From: JACVRW01 sp963827065
GTDB taxonomy: Bacteria > Actinomycetota > Thermoleophilia > Solirubrobacterales > Thermoleophilaceae
Reading direction: 5' to 3'
DNA length: 64,000 bases
NCBI GenBank assembly: GCA_963827065.1
Contig: CAWGZM010000012.1
Span: forward strand, 1 to 64,000
Shown here: positions 17,240-25,034 of the stretch, piece after piece
How the letters are laid out: every line of letters starts with the position of its first letter
Position numbering within the stretch: position 1 is the first letter of the stretch
The notes under the pieces: model-generated
Databases searched by the model: none
What the model was told of the DNA's origin: nothing
What the model saw: the letters and a program-made list of their open reading frames with translations, nothing else
Position numbers and translations under genes: made by a program

Positions 17240-17617
17240 TCATCCGCCGTCGGCGAACTCCGCGAGCGGGCTTGGGTGTCGCGGCTCGTACACGCCGATC
17301 TCGCCGGCGCCGGGGATTCTGAACTGAGCGATCCGGCCCCAGCCCTCGTCCTCGATCGGCGACACGAACTCGACGCCCTTGCCCTCGAGCTCCTTCACCG
17401 TCTGCTCGATGTCGCGGCACATGAAGAAGAGGGCGTGATGGCCCGGCGCACGGCCCCACCCCGACCCGGGGTGGACCGCGAGCTCGCCCGGGGGCAGGGC
17501 GAAGATCAGCCATCCGTCGCCCGCGTCCACCGCGTCGAAGCCGAGCACGTCGCGGAGGAACGTCCGGGCCTGCTCGGCGTCCTCGGCGAACATGATGGTG
17601 TGCGCCCCGGCGATCAT
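17240..17617 (-). CDS. VOC (glyoxalase/bleomycin-resistance) family protein
   Basis: The 125-residue product shows the two beta-alpha-beta-beta-beta modules of the VOC fold: TIMFAEDAEQARTFLRDVLGF in the first, FFMCRDIEQTVKELEGKGV and IGVYEPRHP in the second. Metal-ligand positions include the His of TIM-preceding AH and the Glu of YEPR. It converges on the encapsulin gene with only 7 bp between them. The substrate is unknown. Confidence 0.85.
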   Translation of the reverse strand: MIAGAHTIMFAEDAEQARTFLRDVLGFDAVDAGDGWLIFALPPGELAVHPGSGWGRAPGHHALFFMCRDIEQTVKELEGKGVEFVSPIEDEGWGRIAQFRIPGAGEIGVYEPRHPSPLAEFADGG

Positions 17618-17659
17618 CCCGTGCGGGGCTCAGACTAGCCCTTCCGAGAGCCGCAAGAC

Positions 17660-19246
17660 GTGGAGCACTTCGAGATCTTCCTGGCCGCGCTGTTCGTGTC
17701 GGTCGCGGGCCTGAACGCGATCGCGCGCTGGTTGTCGGTGCCGTACCCCATCCCGCTCGTGCTGGGCGGCCTGGCGCTCGGCCTGGTCCCCGGCATTCCG
17801 GAGATCGAGCTCGAGCCGGACCTGGTGCTGCTCATCTTCCTGCCGCCCCTGCTGTACTCGGCCGCCTTCTTCTCGGATCTGCGGGCGCTGCGGGACGACC
17901 TGCGCGCGATCTCGATCGCATCGGTTGGCCTGGTGCTGCTGACGATCGGGACGGTCGCGCTGGCCGCGCACGAGGTGATCGGGATGTCCTGGCCGCTCGC
18001 CTTCGCGCTCGGGGCGATCGTCTCGCCGACCGATCCAGTGGCCGCCACAGCGATCATGCGGCAGCTGGGCGCCCCGCGCCGGCTCGTGAACTTCATCGAG
18101 GGTGAGAGCCTGGTCAACGACGCGACCGCGCTTGTGGCCTACCGGGTTGCCGTGGCCGCCGCGGTCGGCGGCACCTTCTCGGCGCTCGACGCGGGGCTCG
18201 AGTTCCTGGGGGCGGCAATCGGCGGGATCGCGATCGGGCTCACGGTCGGGTTCGTGGTCGGGGAGATCCGGCGGCGGCTCGAGGACGCGCCCACGGAGAT
18301 CACGATCTCCCTGCTCACCCCGTACGCGGCGTTCGTCCCGGCGGACGAGCTCGGCCTCTCGGGGGTGCTGGCGGCCGTCAGCGCGGGCGTCTACCTCGGC
18401 TGGCGGGCCCCGGACCTGATCTCAGCGGAGACGCGCCTGCAGGCCACGGCGGTGTGGGAGATCCTCACCTTCCTGCTCAACGCCACGCTGTTCATCCTGA
18501 TCGGGCTGCAGTTGCCGGTGATACTCGACGGCCTCGACGCCTATACGGCCGGCGAGCTGGTCGGCTACTCGGCGCTCGTCTGCGCGACGGTGATCGCTAC
18601 CCGCTTCCTCTTCGCGTTCACGATGCCCTACGTGGTCCGCGCGGTTGACCGCCGGGCCTCGCAACGGGAGCGGCGCGTGGGCCCACGCCAGCGAATCGTG
18701 TCGTCCTGGGCCGGGATGCGCGGGGCGGTCTCGCTCGCTGCGGCGCTCGCCCTGCCGCTTCAGACCGACGCCGGCGCACCGCTGCCGGACCGCGACCTGA
18801 TCCTCTTCATCACCTTCGCGCTCATCCTCGTGACGGTGGTCGGGCAGGGGCTGACGCTTCCGTATCTGATCCGGGGCCTGGGGGTGCAGGAGGACGGCGC
18901 CGAGGAGGAGGCCGAGGAGATGCGGGCCCGATACGTCGCCGCCCGCGCCGCCCTCGAGCGGCTCGACGAGCTCGCCCCCGAGGACTGGACCCGCGACGAC
19001 ACGATCGAGCGCCTTCGCGGCCTCTACCGGTTCCGCCAGAGGCGCGTGAAGGTGCGGGCCGGCAAGATCGACGACGAGGACGGCATCGAGGACCGCTCGC
19101 TCGCTTACCAGCGCCTGCTGCACGAGCTGTACGCCGTGCAGCGGCGAGCCGTCGTCGAGCTTCGCAACGGCGGCGAGATCTCGAACGACGTGATGCACAG
19201 GATCGAGCGCGAGCTCGACCTGGACGAGTCGCGCCTGGAGGTTTGA
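17660..19246 (+). CDS. CPA1-type Na+/H+ antiporter
   Basis: The 528-residue protein has about twelve hydrophobic spans up to residue ~410 and the CPA1 hallmarks: FLPPLLYSAAF, SPTDPVAATAI, and FIEGESLVNDATALV with the ion-binding Asn-Asp pair, then GMRGAVSLAAALALP. A ~120-residue charged cytosolic tail follows. Such transporters exchange H+ for Na+ or K+ across the membrane. The start is GTG 17660, which leads straight into the first span. It diverges from the VOC gene. Confidence 0.9.
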   Translation: MEHFEIFLAALFVSVAGLNAIARWLSVPYPIPLVLGGLALGLVPGIPEIELEPDLVLLIFLPPLLYSAAFFSDLRALRDDLRAISIASVGLVLLTIGTVALAAHEVIGMSWPLAFALGAIVSPTDPVAATAIMRQLGAPRRLVNFIEGESLVNDATALVAYRVAVAAAVGGTFSALDAGLEFLGAAIGGIAIGLTVGFVVGEIRRRLEDAPTEITISLLTPYAAFVPADELGLSGVLAAVSAGVYLGWRAPDLISAETRLQATAVWEILTFLLNATLFILIGLQLPVILDGLDAYTAGELVGYSALVCATVIATRFLFAFTMPYVVRAVDRRASQRERRVGPRQRIVSSWAGMRGAVSLAAALALPLQTDAGAPLPDRDLILFITFALILVTVVGQGLTLPYLIRGLGVQEDGAEEEAEEMRARYVAARAALERLDELAPEDWTRDDTIERLRGLYRFRQRRVKVRAGKIDDEDGIEDRSLAYQRLLHELYAVQRRAVVELRNGGEISNDVMHRIERELDLDESRLEV

Positions 19247-19320
19247 GCATATGTGTCTTCCACAGCGCGACACGGCGGCCCGGCTCCCGCTGCGAACCAC
19301 GTTGACCTAGCGTGGCGACC

Positions 19321-20286
19321 ATGACCGACCCGATGCCCTTCGCCCCCGCACGCCGCATCGCCACCAATGGAATCGAGCTCTCGGTCCACGAGGCCGGCGC
19401 CGGCACCCCGGTGCTGCTGCTGCACGGCTTCCCCGAGCTCGCGTACTCCTGGCGAAACCAGATCGGGCCGGTCGCCGACGCCGGCTTCCGCGTCATCGCG
19501 CCCGACATGCGCGGCTTCGGCAACAGCGACGCGCCAGCCGATTCGCAGACCTACTCGGTGAAGAACATCGTCGCCGACATCACCGGGCTGCTCGATGCGC
19601 TCGAGCTCGAGCAGGCGGTCTGGATCGGCCACGACTGGGGCAGCATGCCGGCATGGTACGCCGGCGTCTACGCGCCGGAACGGGTGCTCGGGATGGCGAG
19701 CCTGTGCACGCCGTACTTCACGCCCGGGGAGGTCGACCTGATCAAGGCGTACGACCAGCTGCGCGGACCGAACCACTACATGGCGACCTTCCAGGAGCCC
19801 GGGGTCGGCGAGGCGCTGCTGGAGCGCGACGTCGAGAACACGTTCCGGAATCTCATCCGGCGCCGCGGCTACACGGTGGAAGAGTTCGAGGCCGCGCCCG
19901 CCGAGGTGCGCGAGGTCCCGGCGGGCGTGTTCGTCGGCGATCCCCAGCTGTTCGGGGATGAGCTCCTCTCAGATGACGAGCTCGCCGTGTACGTGGAGTC
20001 ATACGGGCGCACCGGCTTCACGGGCGGGCTCAACTGGTACCGCGCGCTGCACAAGGACTGGGAGGAGGCGCTCGGGCAAGAGTTCGTCGTGGACAAGCCC
20101 GCGCTGATGATCTCCGCCGCCGACGATTGGTTCTTCCCGCGCGGCGCCACCGACGGCATGGCGGAGCTCCTCCCCCAGCTCGAGCTGCACGTCATCGAGG
20201 ACGTCGCGCACTGGATTCAGCAGGAGAAGCCGGACGAGGTCAACGCGCTGCTCGTCCCGTGGCTCGAGCGCAACTTCGGGTCCTGA
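19321..20286 (+). CDS. Alpha/beta hydrolase, epoxide-hydrolase-like
   Basis: The 321-residue enzyme has the oxyanion HGFPE (35-39), the nucleophile elbow GHDWGS with Asp105, and a late His in EDVAHWIQQEKP. An Asp nucleophile with HGxP and a lid domain (about 135-220) marks soluble epoxide hydrolases and haloalkane dehalogenases. HGFP favours the former. GTG at 19312 is an alternative start three codons earlier. A GC hairpin follows 9 bp after the stop. Confidence 0.85.
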   Translation: MTDPMPFAPARRIATNGIELSVHEAGAGTPVLLLHGFPELAYSWRNQIGPVADAGFRVIAPDMRGFGNSDAPADSQTYSVKNIVADITGLLDALELEQAVWIGHDWGSMPAWYAGVYAPERVLGMASLCTPYFTPGEVDLIKAYDQLRGPNHYMATFQEPGVGEALLERDVENTFRNLIRRRGYTVEEFEAAPAEVREVPAGVFVGDPQLFGDELLSDDELAVYVESYGRTGFTGGLNWYRALHKDWEEALGQEFVVDKPALMISAADDWFFPRGATDGMAELLPQLELHVIEDVAHWIQQEKPDEVNALLVPWLERNFGS

Positions 20287-20294
20287 GCCACGCG

Positions 20295-20316
20295 GCGGGC
20301 CGGTCCTCCGGCCCGC
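20295..20316 (+). terminator. GC hairpin after the hydrolase gene
   Basis: GCGGGCCGG-TCCT-CCGGCCCGC forms a nine-pair stem 9 bp after the stop codon. No T-run follows, so it would be a weak or factor-assisted terminator. Confidence 0.5.
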
Positions 20317-20356
20317 TATGCCATGCCTCGCTCGTCCTTGGGCTACGGTCCCAGGC

Positions 20357-21367
20357 GTGGCCAGCAGGGTTCGGCTCTCCGACGTGGCCCGCGCCGCGGG
20401 GGTGTCGCCCACCACCGCGTCGTTCGTGCTCGCCGGACGCGAGGACATGCGCATCTCGGAGGCGGCCAAGGAACGCGTTCGCGCAGCGGCTGCGGAGCTC
20501 GGCTACCGGCCGAACCTGACCGCCCGCAGCCTGCGCACGCAGGTCACCCGGACCATCGGGTTCGTATCGGACACGATCGCGACCGACCCGTTTGCAGGCG
20601 AGACCGTGCGCGGCGCCATCAATGCCGCGATCGAGCGCGGCCATCTGCTTCTCATCGCCGAGACCGAGGGCGACGATGAGCTCGAGCGGCGGCTCATCGA
20701 CGACATGCTCGACCGGCAGGTCGACGGGCTCATCTACGCATCGATGTTCACGCGCGAGGTGTCCGTGCCGGAGGCGGCCGGCGGGCACCCGCTGGTGCTG
20801 CTCAACGCGTTCGCGCCGGACACCGGGGTGGCGGCCGTGATACCAGACGAGCTCGGCGCGGGATCTGCGGCCGCTGAGGTGCTGCTCGAGGCGGGCCACG
20901 AAGACGGCATCCACCTTGTAGGCGCGCTGCCCGCCGACCTGTTCGCAGCCCGCGAGCGCTCGGCCGGCATCAAGGCCACGCTCGGCGCCGCCGGCACCGG
21001 CCTGGCGAGCATCATCAAGTGCTCGTGGGCGCCGCAGTCGGCTCATGACGCCGTTGCGGCATTCCTTGCGGGCGGCGGCCGGCCCACGGCGCTGATCTGC
21101 GTCAACGACCGCGTGGCGTTCGGCGCGCTTCAGGCGCTACAGGACGCCGGGCTGCGTGTGCCGGCCGACGTGTCGATCGTGTCGTTTGACGACTCCGACC
21201 TCGCCAGATGGTCGCGGCCCGCCTTCACCTCGCTTGCGCTTCCCCACGAGGACATGGGCCGGACCGCGGTGGAGCTGCTGCTCGAGCCCCCGGAGCTGCC
21301 CTCCGTACGGCACGTGCCGATGCCACTGCGCCGGCGCGACTCCGTCGGCCCGCCGGCGGGCGGCTAG
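20357..21367 (+). CDS. LacI family transcriptional regulator
   Basis: The 336-residue protein starts at GTG 20357. The LacI helix-turn-helix is at residues 5-25 (LSDVARAAGVSPTTASFVL), the hinge follows (YRPNLTARSLRT), and a periplasmic-binding-protein-like sensor domain extends to the end with VNDRVAFGALQAL and VSIVSFDDSD. It faces the GH32-like gene, and a perfect palindrome with a central CG lies just before that gene's start. The likely role is sugar-responsive repression of the neighbouring fructoside hydrolase (inference). Confidence 0.9.
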   Translation: MASRVRLSDVARAAGVSPTTASFVLAGREDMRISEAAKERVRAAAAELGYRPNLTARSLRTQVTRTIGFVSDTIATDPFAGETVRGAINAAIERGHLLLIAETEGDDELERRLIDDMLDRQVDGLIYASMFTREVSVPEAAGGHPLVLLNAFAPDTGVAAVIPDELGAGSAAAEVLLEAGHEDGIHLVGALPADLFAARERSAGIKATLGAAGTGLASIIKCSWAPQSAHDAVAAFLAGGGRPTALICVNDRVAFGALQALQDAGLRVPADVSIVSFDDSDLARWSRPAFTSLALPHEDMGRTAVELLLEPPELPSVRHVPMPLRRRDSVGPPAGG

Positions 21368-21380
21368 CCGCCCGCCGGCG
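21351..21380. terminator. Perfect 30-bp palindrome between convergent genes
   Basis: CGCCGGCGGGCGGCT is followed at once by its exact reverse complement, spanning the LacI stop codon. Convergent LacI and GH32 genes end on each side, so it probably works as a bidirectional terminator. Confidence 0.6.
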
Positions 21381-21389
21381 CCGAGCTGC

Positions 21390-22364
21390 TCACGAGAACA
21401 ACTCGGTCGTAAGGGTCGGGGTGGCGACGGCAAGCCGGCCGTCGCCTCCCACGCTGACCGGCATCGGGTCGCTGAGGCTCCCGACGAACTCGCCGTCTGC
21501 CCCACGGTTGAGCCAGGCGAGGAACTGTGGGCCCGCATCGGTCTCGACGAGCCGTCCTGCGTAGTAGCGGGCGTCATGGCCACCCACGAGGAAGGCGTCT
21601 CCGTCGAGCTCGAAGGGGCCCAGCGGCGCGTCGGCCGAGAGCAGGTGCGTGCCGCTCTCGGCCACGACGCCGGCGCGTCCGAGGCGGACGGCGCTGTGCT
21701 CGTGGGCCTGCGCGCTGAAGAGCAGCCGCCAGCGCCCTCCCACGAAGGCGAGCTGCGTGACCTCGTACGTCCAGAAGTCGCCGGACCCGGCGACCGGGGG
21801 CCCGACCTCCCAGGTCGACAGGTCGTCGGTCCACGCGTGGGCGACCACCCCGCGGCCGTCCGGAGGGCCGTCCTTGGCGCGAGCCGTGACGAACATGTGC
21901 AGGCGACCGTCGAGCTCGAACAAAAACGGGTCGCGCCAGGCCTCGTGCGCCACCTCCGGACCGCGCTTCTCGTACCAGCGCCCGTCCGCCTCGAGCACCG
22001 GCCCGCCGCGTGTCCAGCTCATGAGGTCGCTCGAGTAGGCGAACCCGATGCGTTGCACGGTCCGGTCGTCCCTGTCGGCGATCCCGGTGTACGCCATCAC
22101 CCAGCGGTTACGGAAGCGGTGAACGCTGCCGGTCCAGGTCGCGCGGTCGTCGAAGCTCCCCACGCGCCCGCGCCCGAGCGCGTCCGGGAGCAGCTCCCAG
22201 CTGCGCAGGTCAGACGAGACGGCGTGCCCGACGACCGCGGTGTGGTGGCGCAGATCCGCGTTGCGCAGGCTTCGCGGAGCGCGCAGGTAGAAGAGGTGGA
22301 ACGCGTCGCCGTCGCGGGCGACCCAGAAGTCCCACAGCCAGTCGTTGTCGAGACGCAGAGCCAC
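21390..22364 (-). CDS. GH32-like glycoside hydrolase (beta-fructosidase type)
   Basis: The 324-residue protein shows a five-blade propeller pattern: WDFWVARDGDAFHLFYL at the N-terminus with the nucleophile-type Asp, WTGSVHRF, the AWRDPFLFE block equivalent to the RDP motif, and a YEVTQLAF segment that may hold the acid/base Glu. It lacks the C-terminal beta-sandwich of full GH32 enzymes and has no signal peptide, so it would act on imported fructosides. GTG 22364 is the start. A LacI-type site lies 8 bp upstream. Confidence 0.75.
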   Translation of the reverse strand: MALRLDNDWLWDFWVARDGDAFHLFYLRAPRSLRNADLRHHTAVVGHAVSSDLRSWELLPDALGRGRVGSFDDRATWTGSVHRFRNRWVMAYTGIADRDDRTVQRIGFAYSSDLMSWTRGGPVLEADGRWYEKRGPEVAHEAWRDPFLFELDGRLHMFVTARAKDGPPDGRGVVAHAWTDDLSTWEVGPPVAGSGDFWTYEVTQLAFVGGRWRLLFSAQAHEHSAVRLGRAGVVAESGTHLLSADAPLGPFELDGDAFLVGGHDARYYAGRLVETDAGPQFLAWLNRGADGEFVGSLSDPMPVSVGGDGRLAVATPTLTTELFS

Positions 22365-22372
22365 GGTGCTTC

Positions 22373-22382
22373 AAATCGATTT
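22373..22382. promoter_or_regulatory. Candidate LacI-family operator
   Basis: AAATCGATTT is a perfect 10-bp palindrome with the central CG step typical of LacI-family sites. It is placed just upstream of the GH32-like start and in an otherwise GC-rich context. The LacI gene lies at the other end of the hydrolase gene. Confidence 0.45.
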
Positions 22383-22439
22383 AGCGGCTCGAAGGCGAAA
22401 CGTCAAGGCCCGGGCGCCGACGGCTCTGGTGCGCGGGCG

Positions 22440-22754
22440 TCACGGAGGGTCGAAGCCGGGTGCGTCCCAGGACGCTCCCTGTCCCGGGCGATCCTTCGGG
22501 CGCCGGCGTTCGTTCCAGGCCGCCGCGAACGAGCGGGCCGGCTCGTCGAGCCGGGCCAAGACGTCGGCGGGGACGTCGGCGGTGTGGACCGCGAGCACCT
22601 CGGGGCTGTGCTCGAGGGCGCGCAGCTCCGCCTCGCCGACGGCCACGATGGCGAGCCCCGGGGGAAGTTGCTGGCGGACCTCGACCCGCGGGCGGAGCTC
22701 GTCGAGTTGCGCGCCGGGCCGTAGTTCGAGAAGCGCTTCTGAGCGCTCGGGCAC
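22440..22754 (-). CDS. Hypothetical protein
   Basis: A 104-residue product starting at GTG 22754. Residues 30-75 alternate strands and helices (GLAIVAVGEAELRALEHSPEVLAVH) in a way that recalls protease propeptide-like small domains, and the tail is charged. Its start is only 6 bp from the divergent ATG of the metallopeptidase gene, so one of the two starts is probably wrong. No function is assigned. Confidence 0.4.
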   Translation of the reverse strand: MPERSEALLELRPGAQLDELRPRVEVRQQLPPGLAIVAVGEAELRALEHSPEVLAVHTADVPADVLARLDEPARSFAAAWNERRRPKDRPGQGASWDAPGFDPP

Positions 22755-22760
22755 GACCAG

Positions 22761-25007
22761 ATGCTACCGGCGCCGATCGCCGCCTTGACAGCGCGGGAGC
22801 CGACTGCGACGGTGCCGGCGGACGAGATGGCAGGCGACCTCGGCCTCACCGAACTGCCAGTGCTCGAGGCGACCCGCGGCGCCGAGGAGCGGCTTCCTCT
22901 GGGCCGCGTCCTGCATCGCTTCGGGCGCGTGAGCATCATCTCGCCGGACCCTGACGCGGCCGGCGCGGACATTCCACGCGAGCCGGAGGAGGTCGGCAGC
23001 GACGACCTCGATGAGACCGAGCGCCTCGGTCTGGCGGCCCTGCGGCTGCGCGAGTCGGACGAGTACCGGGCCGCCAAGCTGAGCCGGCCCCGGGACGGGG
23101 AGCCTTGGGAGATGACCGACTGCACCTCCGTGGAGCCCCCGCCGTCGCGGCCGGCGCCGGGAGCGCGGGCCGCCCCGGGGCCGACGAGCGCGTACCTCGA
23201 GGGGAGCGTGGCCGTCGGCATCGTGATCGTGCAGGGGCCGGACAGCGGGCTGAAGTTCTCCGAGGAGGAGCGGACCAAGGTGATCGCCGAGGTACAGAAC
23301 GGCCTCGGGTTCTTCATCGAGACCAACCCGCTCTCCGGCATCACGTTCTCCTTCGAGATCCCCGACGTGCAGCTCGACGTCCCGGCCGATCCCGAGGCCG
23401 ACGACCTCGAGGCGCTCTGGCGGAACCCGGCGATGGCGGCGCTCGGGTTCAGCCCCGACTGGAGCGGCGTGGACGCGTACGTGGAGGATCTGCGAACCCG
23501 GCTCGCCACCCGCTGGACCTACTGCGCCTTCTTCACGAAGTATCCGCTCGCCCATTTCGCCTACGCCTTCATCGGGGGACCGCGGCTCGTGATGGACTAC
23601 GACAACGACGGCTGGGGCCCGGACAACATCGACCGGGTCTTCGCCCACGAGACCGGCCACATCTTCGGGGCGCCGGACGAGTACGCGAGCAGCAACTGCG
23701 ACTGCGGCGGCAGCTGGGGCCGCTACGGCCTGCCGAACCTCAACTGCGAGACCTGCGCCGCCGGCGGCGGCGTCGACTGCCTGATGCGAGGCAACACCTG
23801 GGCGCTCTGCGCGTACACGCCCGGTCACCTCGGCTGGCCGCCGGAGCTCGCGATCCCGGACTTCGGCACGAACTCGAGCTGGCGGGTCGACAGGCATCCC
23901 CGCTTCGTCGCCGACACGAGCGGCGACGGACGCCGCGACGTCGTCGGCTTCGGCGACCACGGCGTCTGGGTCGCGCGAGCGGCGCCCGAGGGTGGCTTCG
24001 AGCCTCCCGAGCTGATCGTCGGGGACTACGGCTACATCGCAGGCAGCTGGCGCGTCGACCGTCATCCCCGCCTCCTCGCCGACACCAGCGGCGACGGCCG
24101 CCCGGACATCGTCGGCTTCGGCGATCACGGCGTCTGGCTCGCCCGCGCTCTGCCCGGCGGCGGCTTTGCGCCGCTCGAGCTCGTCATCAACGACATGGGC
24201 TACGAGGCGGGCGGCTGGCGCGTAGAGCGCCACCCCCGCTTCCTGGCGGACACGACGGGCGACGGCCGCCGCGACATCGTCGGCTTCGGCAACGACGGCG
24301 TCTGGGTAGCCCGCGCGGTCGCGGGCGGCGGCTTCGAGCCTATGGAGCTCGTGATCGAGGACCTCGGCTACGACGCCGGCGGCTGGCGCGTCGAGCGCCA
24401 CCCCCGCTTCCTCGCCGACACCAGCGGCGATGGGCGCGCCGACATCATCGGCTTCGGCAACGACGGCGTCTGGCTCGCCCGGGCGCTACCAGGTGGCGGC
24501 TTCGGGGCGCCCGAGCTGGTGATCGAGGACCTCGGCTACGACGCCGGCGGCTGGCGCGTCGAGCGCCACCCCCGTCTGCTCGCGGACACAACCGGCGACC
24601 GGCGCCGGGACGTCGTCGGCTTCGGGAACGACGGCGTCTGGTTTGCGCGCGCTCTCCCGGGCGGCGCCTTCGCAGCGCCGCAGCTCGTGTTGGGCGACCT
24701 CGGCTACGACGCCGGCGGCTGGCGCGTCGAGCGCCACCCCCGCTTCCTGGCCGATACCACAGGCGACGGATGTGCCGACATCGTCGGCTTCGGCAACGAG
24801 GGCGTCTGGGTCGCCCGCGCGGGCACGGGCGGCGGCTTCGAGCCGCCGCAGTTCGTGATTCCGCACTACGGCTACGACGCCGGGCACTGGGTCGTCCCGG
24901 GCTGGCGGCCCGAGTCGCACCCGCGGCTCACGGCGGACATGACCGGCGACCGCCGCGCGGACATCCTTGGCTTCGGCGCCGGCGGCGCGTACCTGTCGTC
25001 GCTCTAG
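22761..25007 (+). CDS. Metzincin-like protease with FG-GAP-type repeats
   Basis: The 748-residue frame has a proteolytic-type domain with the zinc motif HETGHIFGAPDEY (HExxHxxGxxD; near residue 298) and several Cys nearby. It then carries seven ~57-residue units (from about 375), each with a WRVxRHPRxLADTxGDG and DIVGFGxxGVWxARA pattern. The Asp/Gly loops resemble calcium-binding FG-GAP/VCBS propeller blades. I see no signal peptide from ATG 22761 or from the later ATG 22827, which is odd for a domain set normally secreted. The start is uncertain because of the divergent neighbour. Confidence 0.75.
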   Translation: MLPAPIAALTAREPTATVPADEMAGDLGLTELPVLEATRGAEERLPLGRVLHRFGRVSIISPDPDAAGADIPREPEEVGSDDLDETERLGLAALRLRESDEYRAAKLSRPRDGEPWEMTDCTSVEPPPSRPAPGARAAPGPTSAYLEGSVAVGIVIVQGPDSGLKFSEEERTKVIAEVQNGLGFFIETNPLSGITFSFEIPDVQLDVPADPEADDLEALWRNPAMAALGFSPDWSGVDAYVEDLRTRLATRWTYCAFFTKYPLAHFAYAFIGGPRLVMDYDNDGWGPDNIDRVFAHETGHIFGAPDEYASSNCDCGGSWGRYGLPNLNCETCAAGGGVDCLMRGNTWALCAYTPGHLGWPPELAIPDFGTNSSWRVDRHPRFVADTSGDGRRDVVGFGDHGVWVARAAPEGGFEPPELIVGDYGYIAGSWRVDRHPRLLADTSGDGRPDIVGFGDHGVWLARALPGGGFAPLELVINDMGYEAGGWRVERHPRFLADTTGDGRRDIVGFGNDGVWVARAVAGGGFEPMELVIEDLGYDAGGWRVERHPRFLADTSGDGRADIIGFGNDGVWLARALPGGGFGAPELVIEDLGYDAGGWRVERHPRLLADTTGDRRRDVVGFGNDGVWFARALPGGAFAAPQLVLGDLGYDAGGWRVERHPRFLADTTGDGCADIVGFGNEGVWVARAGTGGGFEPPQFVIPHYGYDAGHWVVPGWRPESHPRLTADMTGDRRADILGFGAGGAYLSSL
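23877..24990. repeat. Seven ~168-bp coding repeats (propeller blades)
   Basis: Six full copies and one shortened, diverged copy encode 56-57-residue units. Copies 3-6 are very alike at the DNA level, suggesting recent duplication. The last copy has an insert (GWRPE) and breaks off before the second half. Confidence 0.8.
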
Positions 25008-25034
25008 CGCACAGAGCTATGGTCCAGGCGGCGC

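Noticed and set aside
22764..24401. 545-residue minus-strand frame opposite the metzincin gene
   Set aside because: It is the antisense shadow of the repeat region; Val/Ala/Asp-rich with no domain, while the plus strand has a clear zinc motif and repeats.
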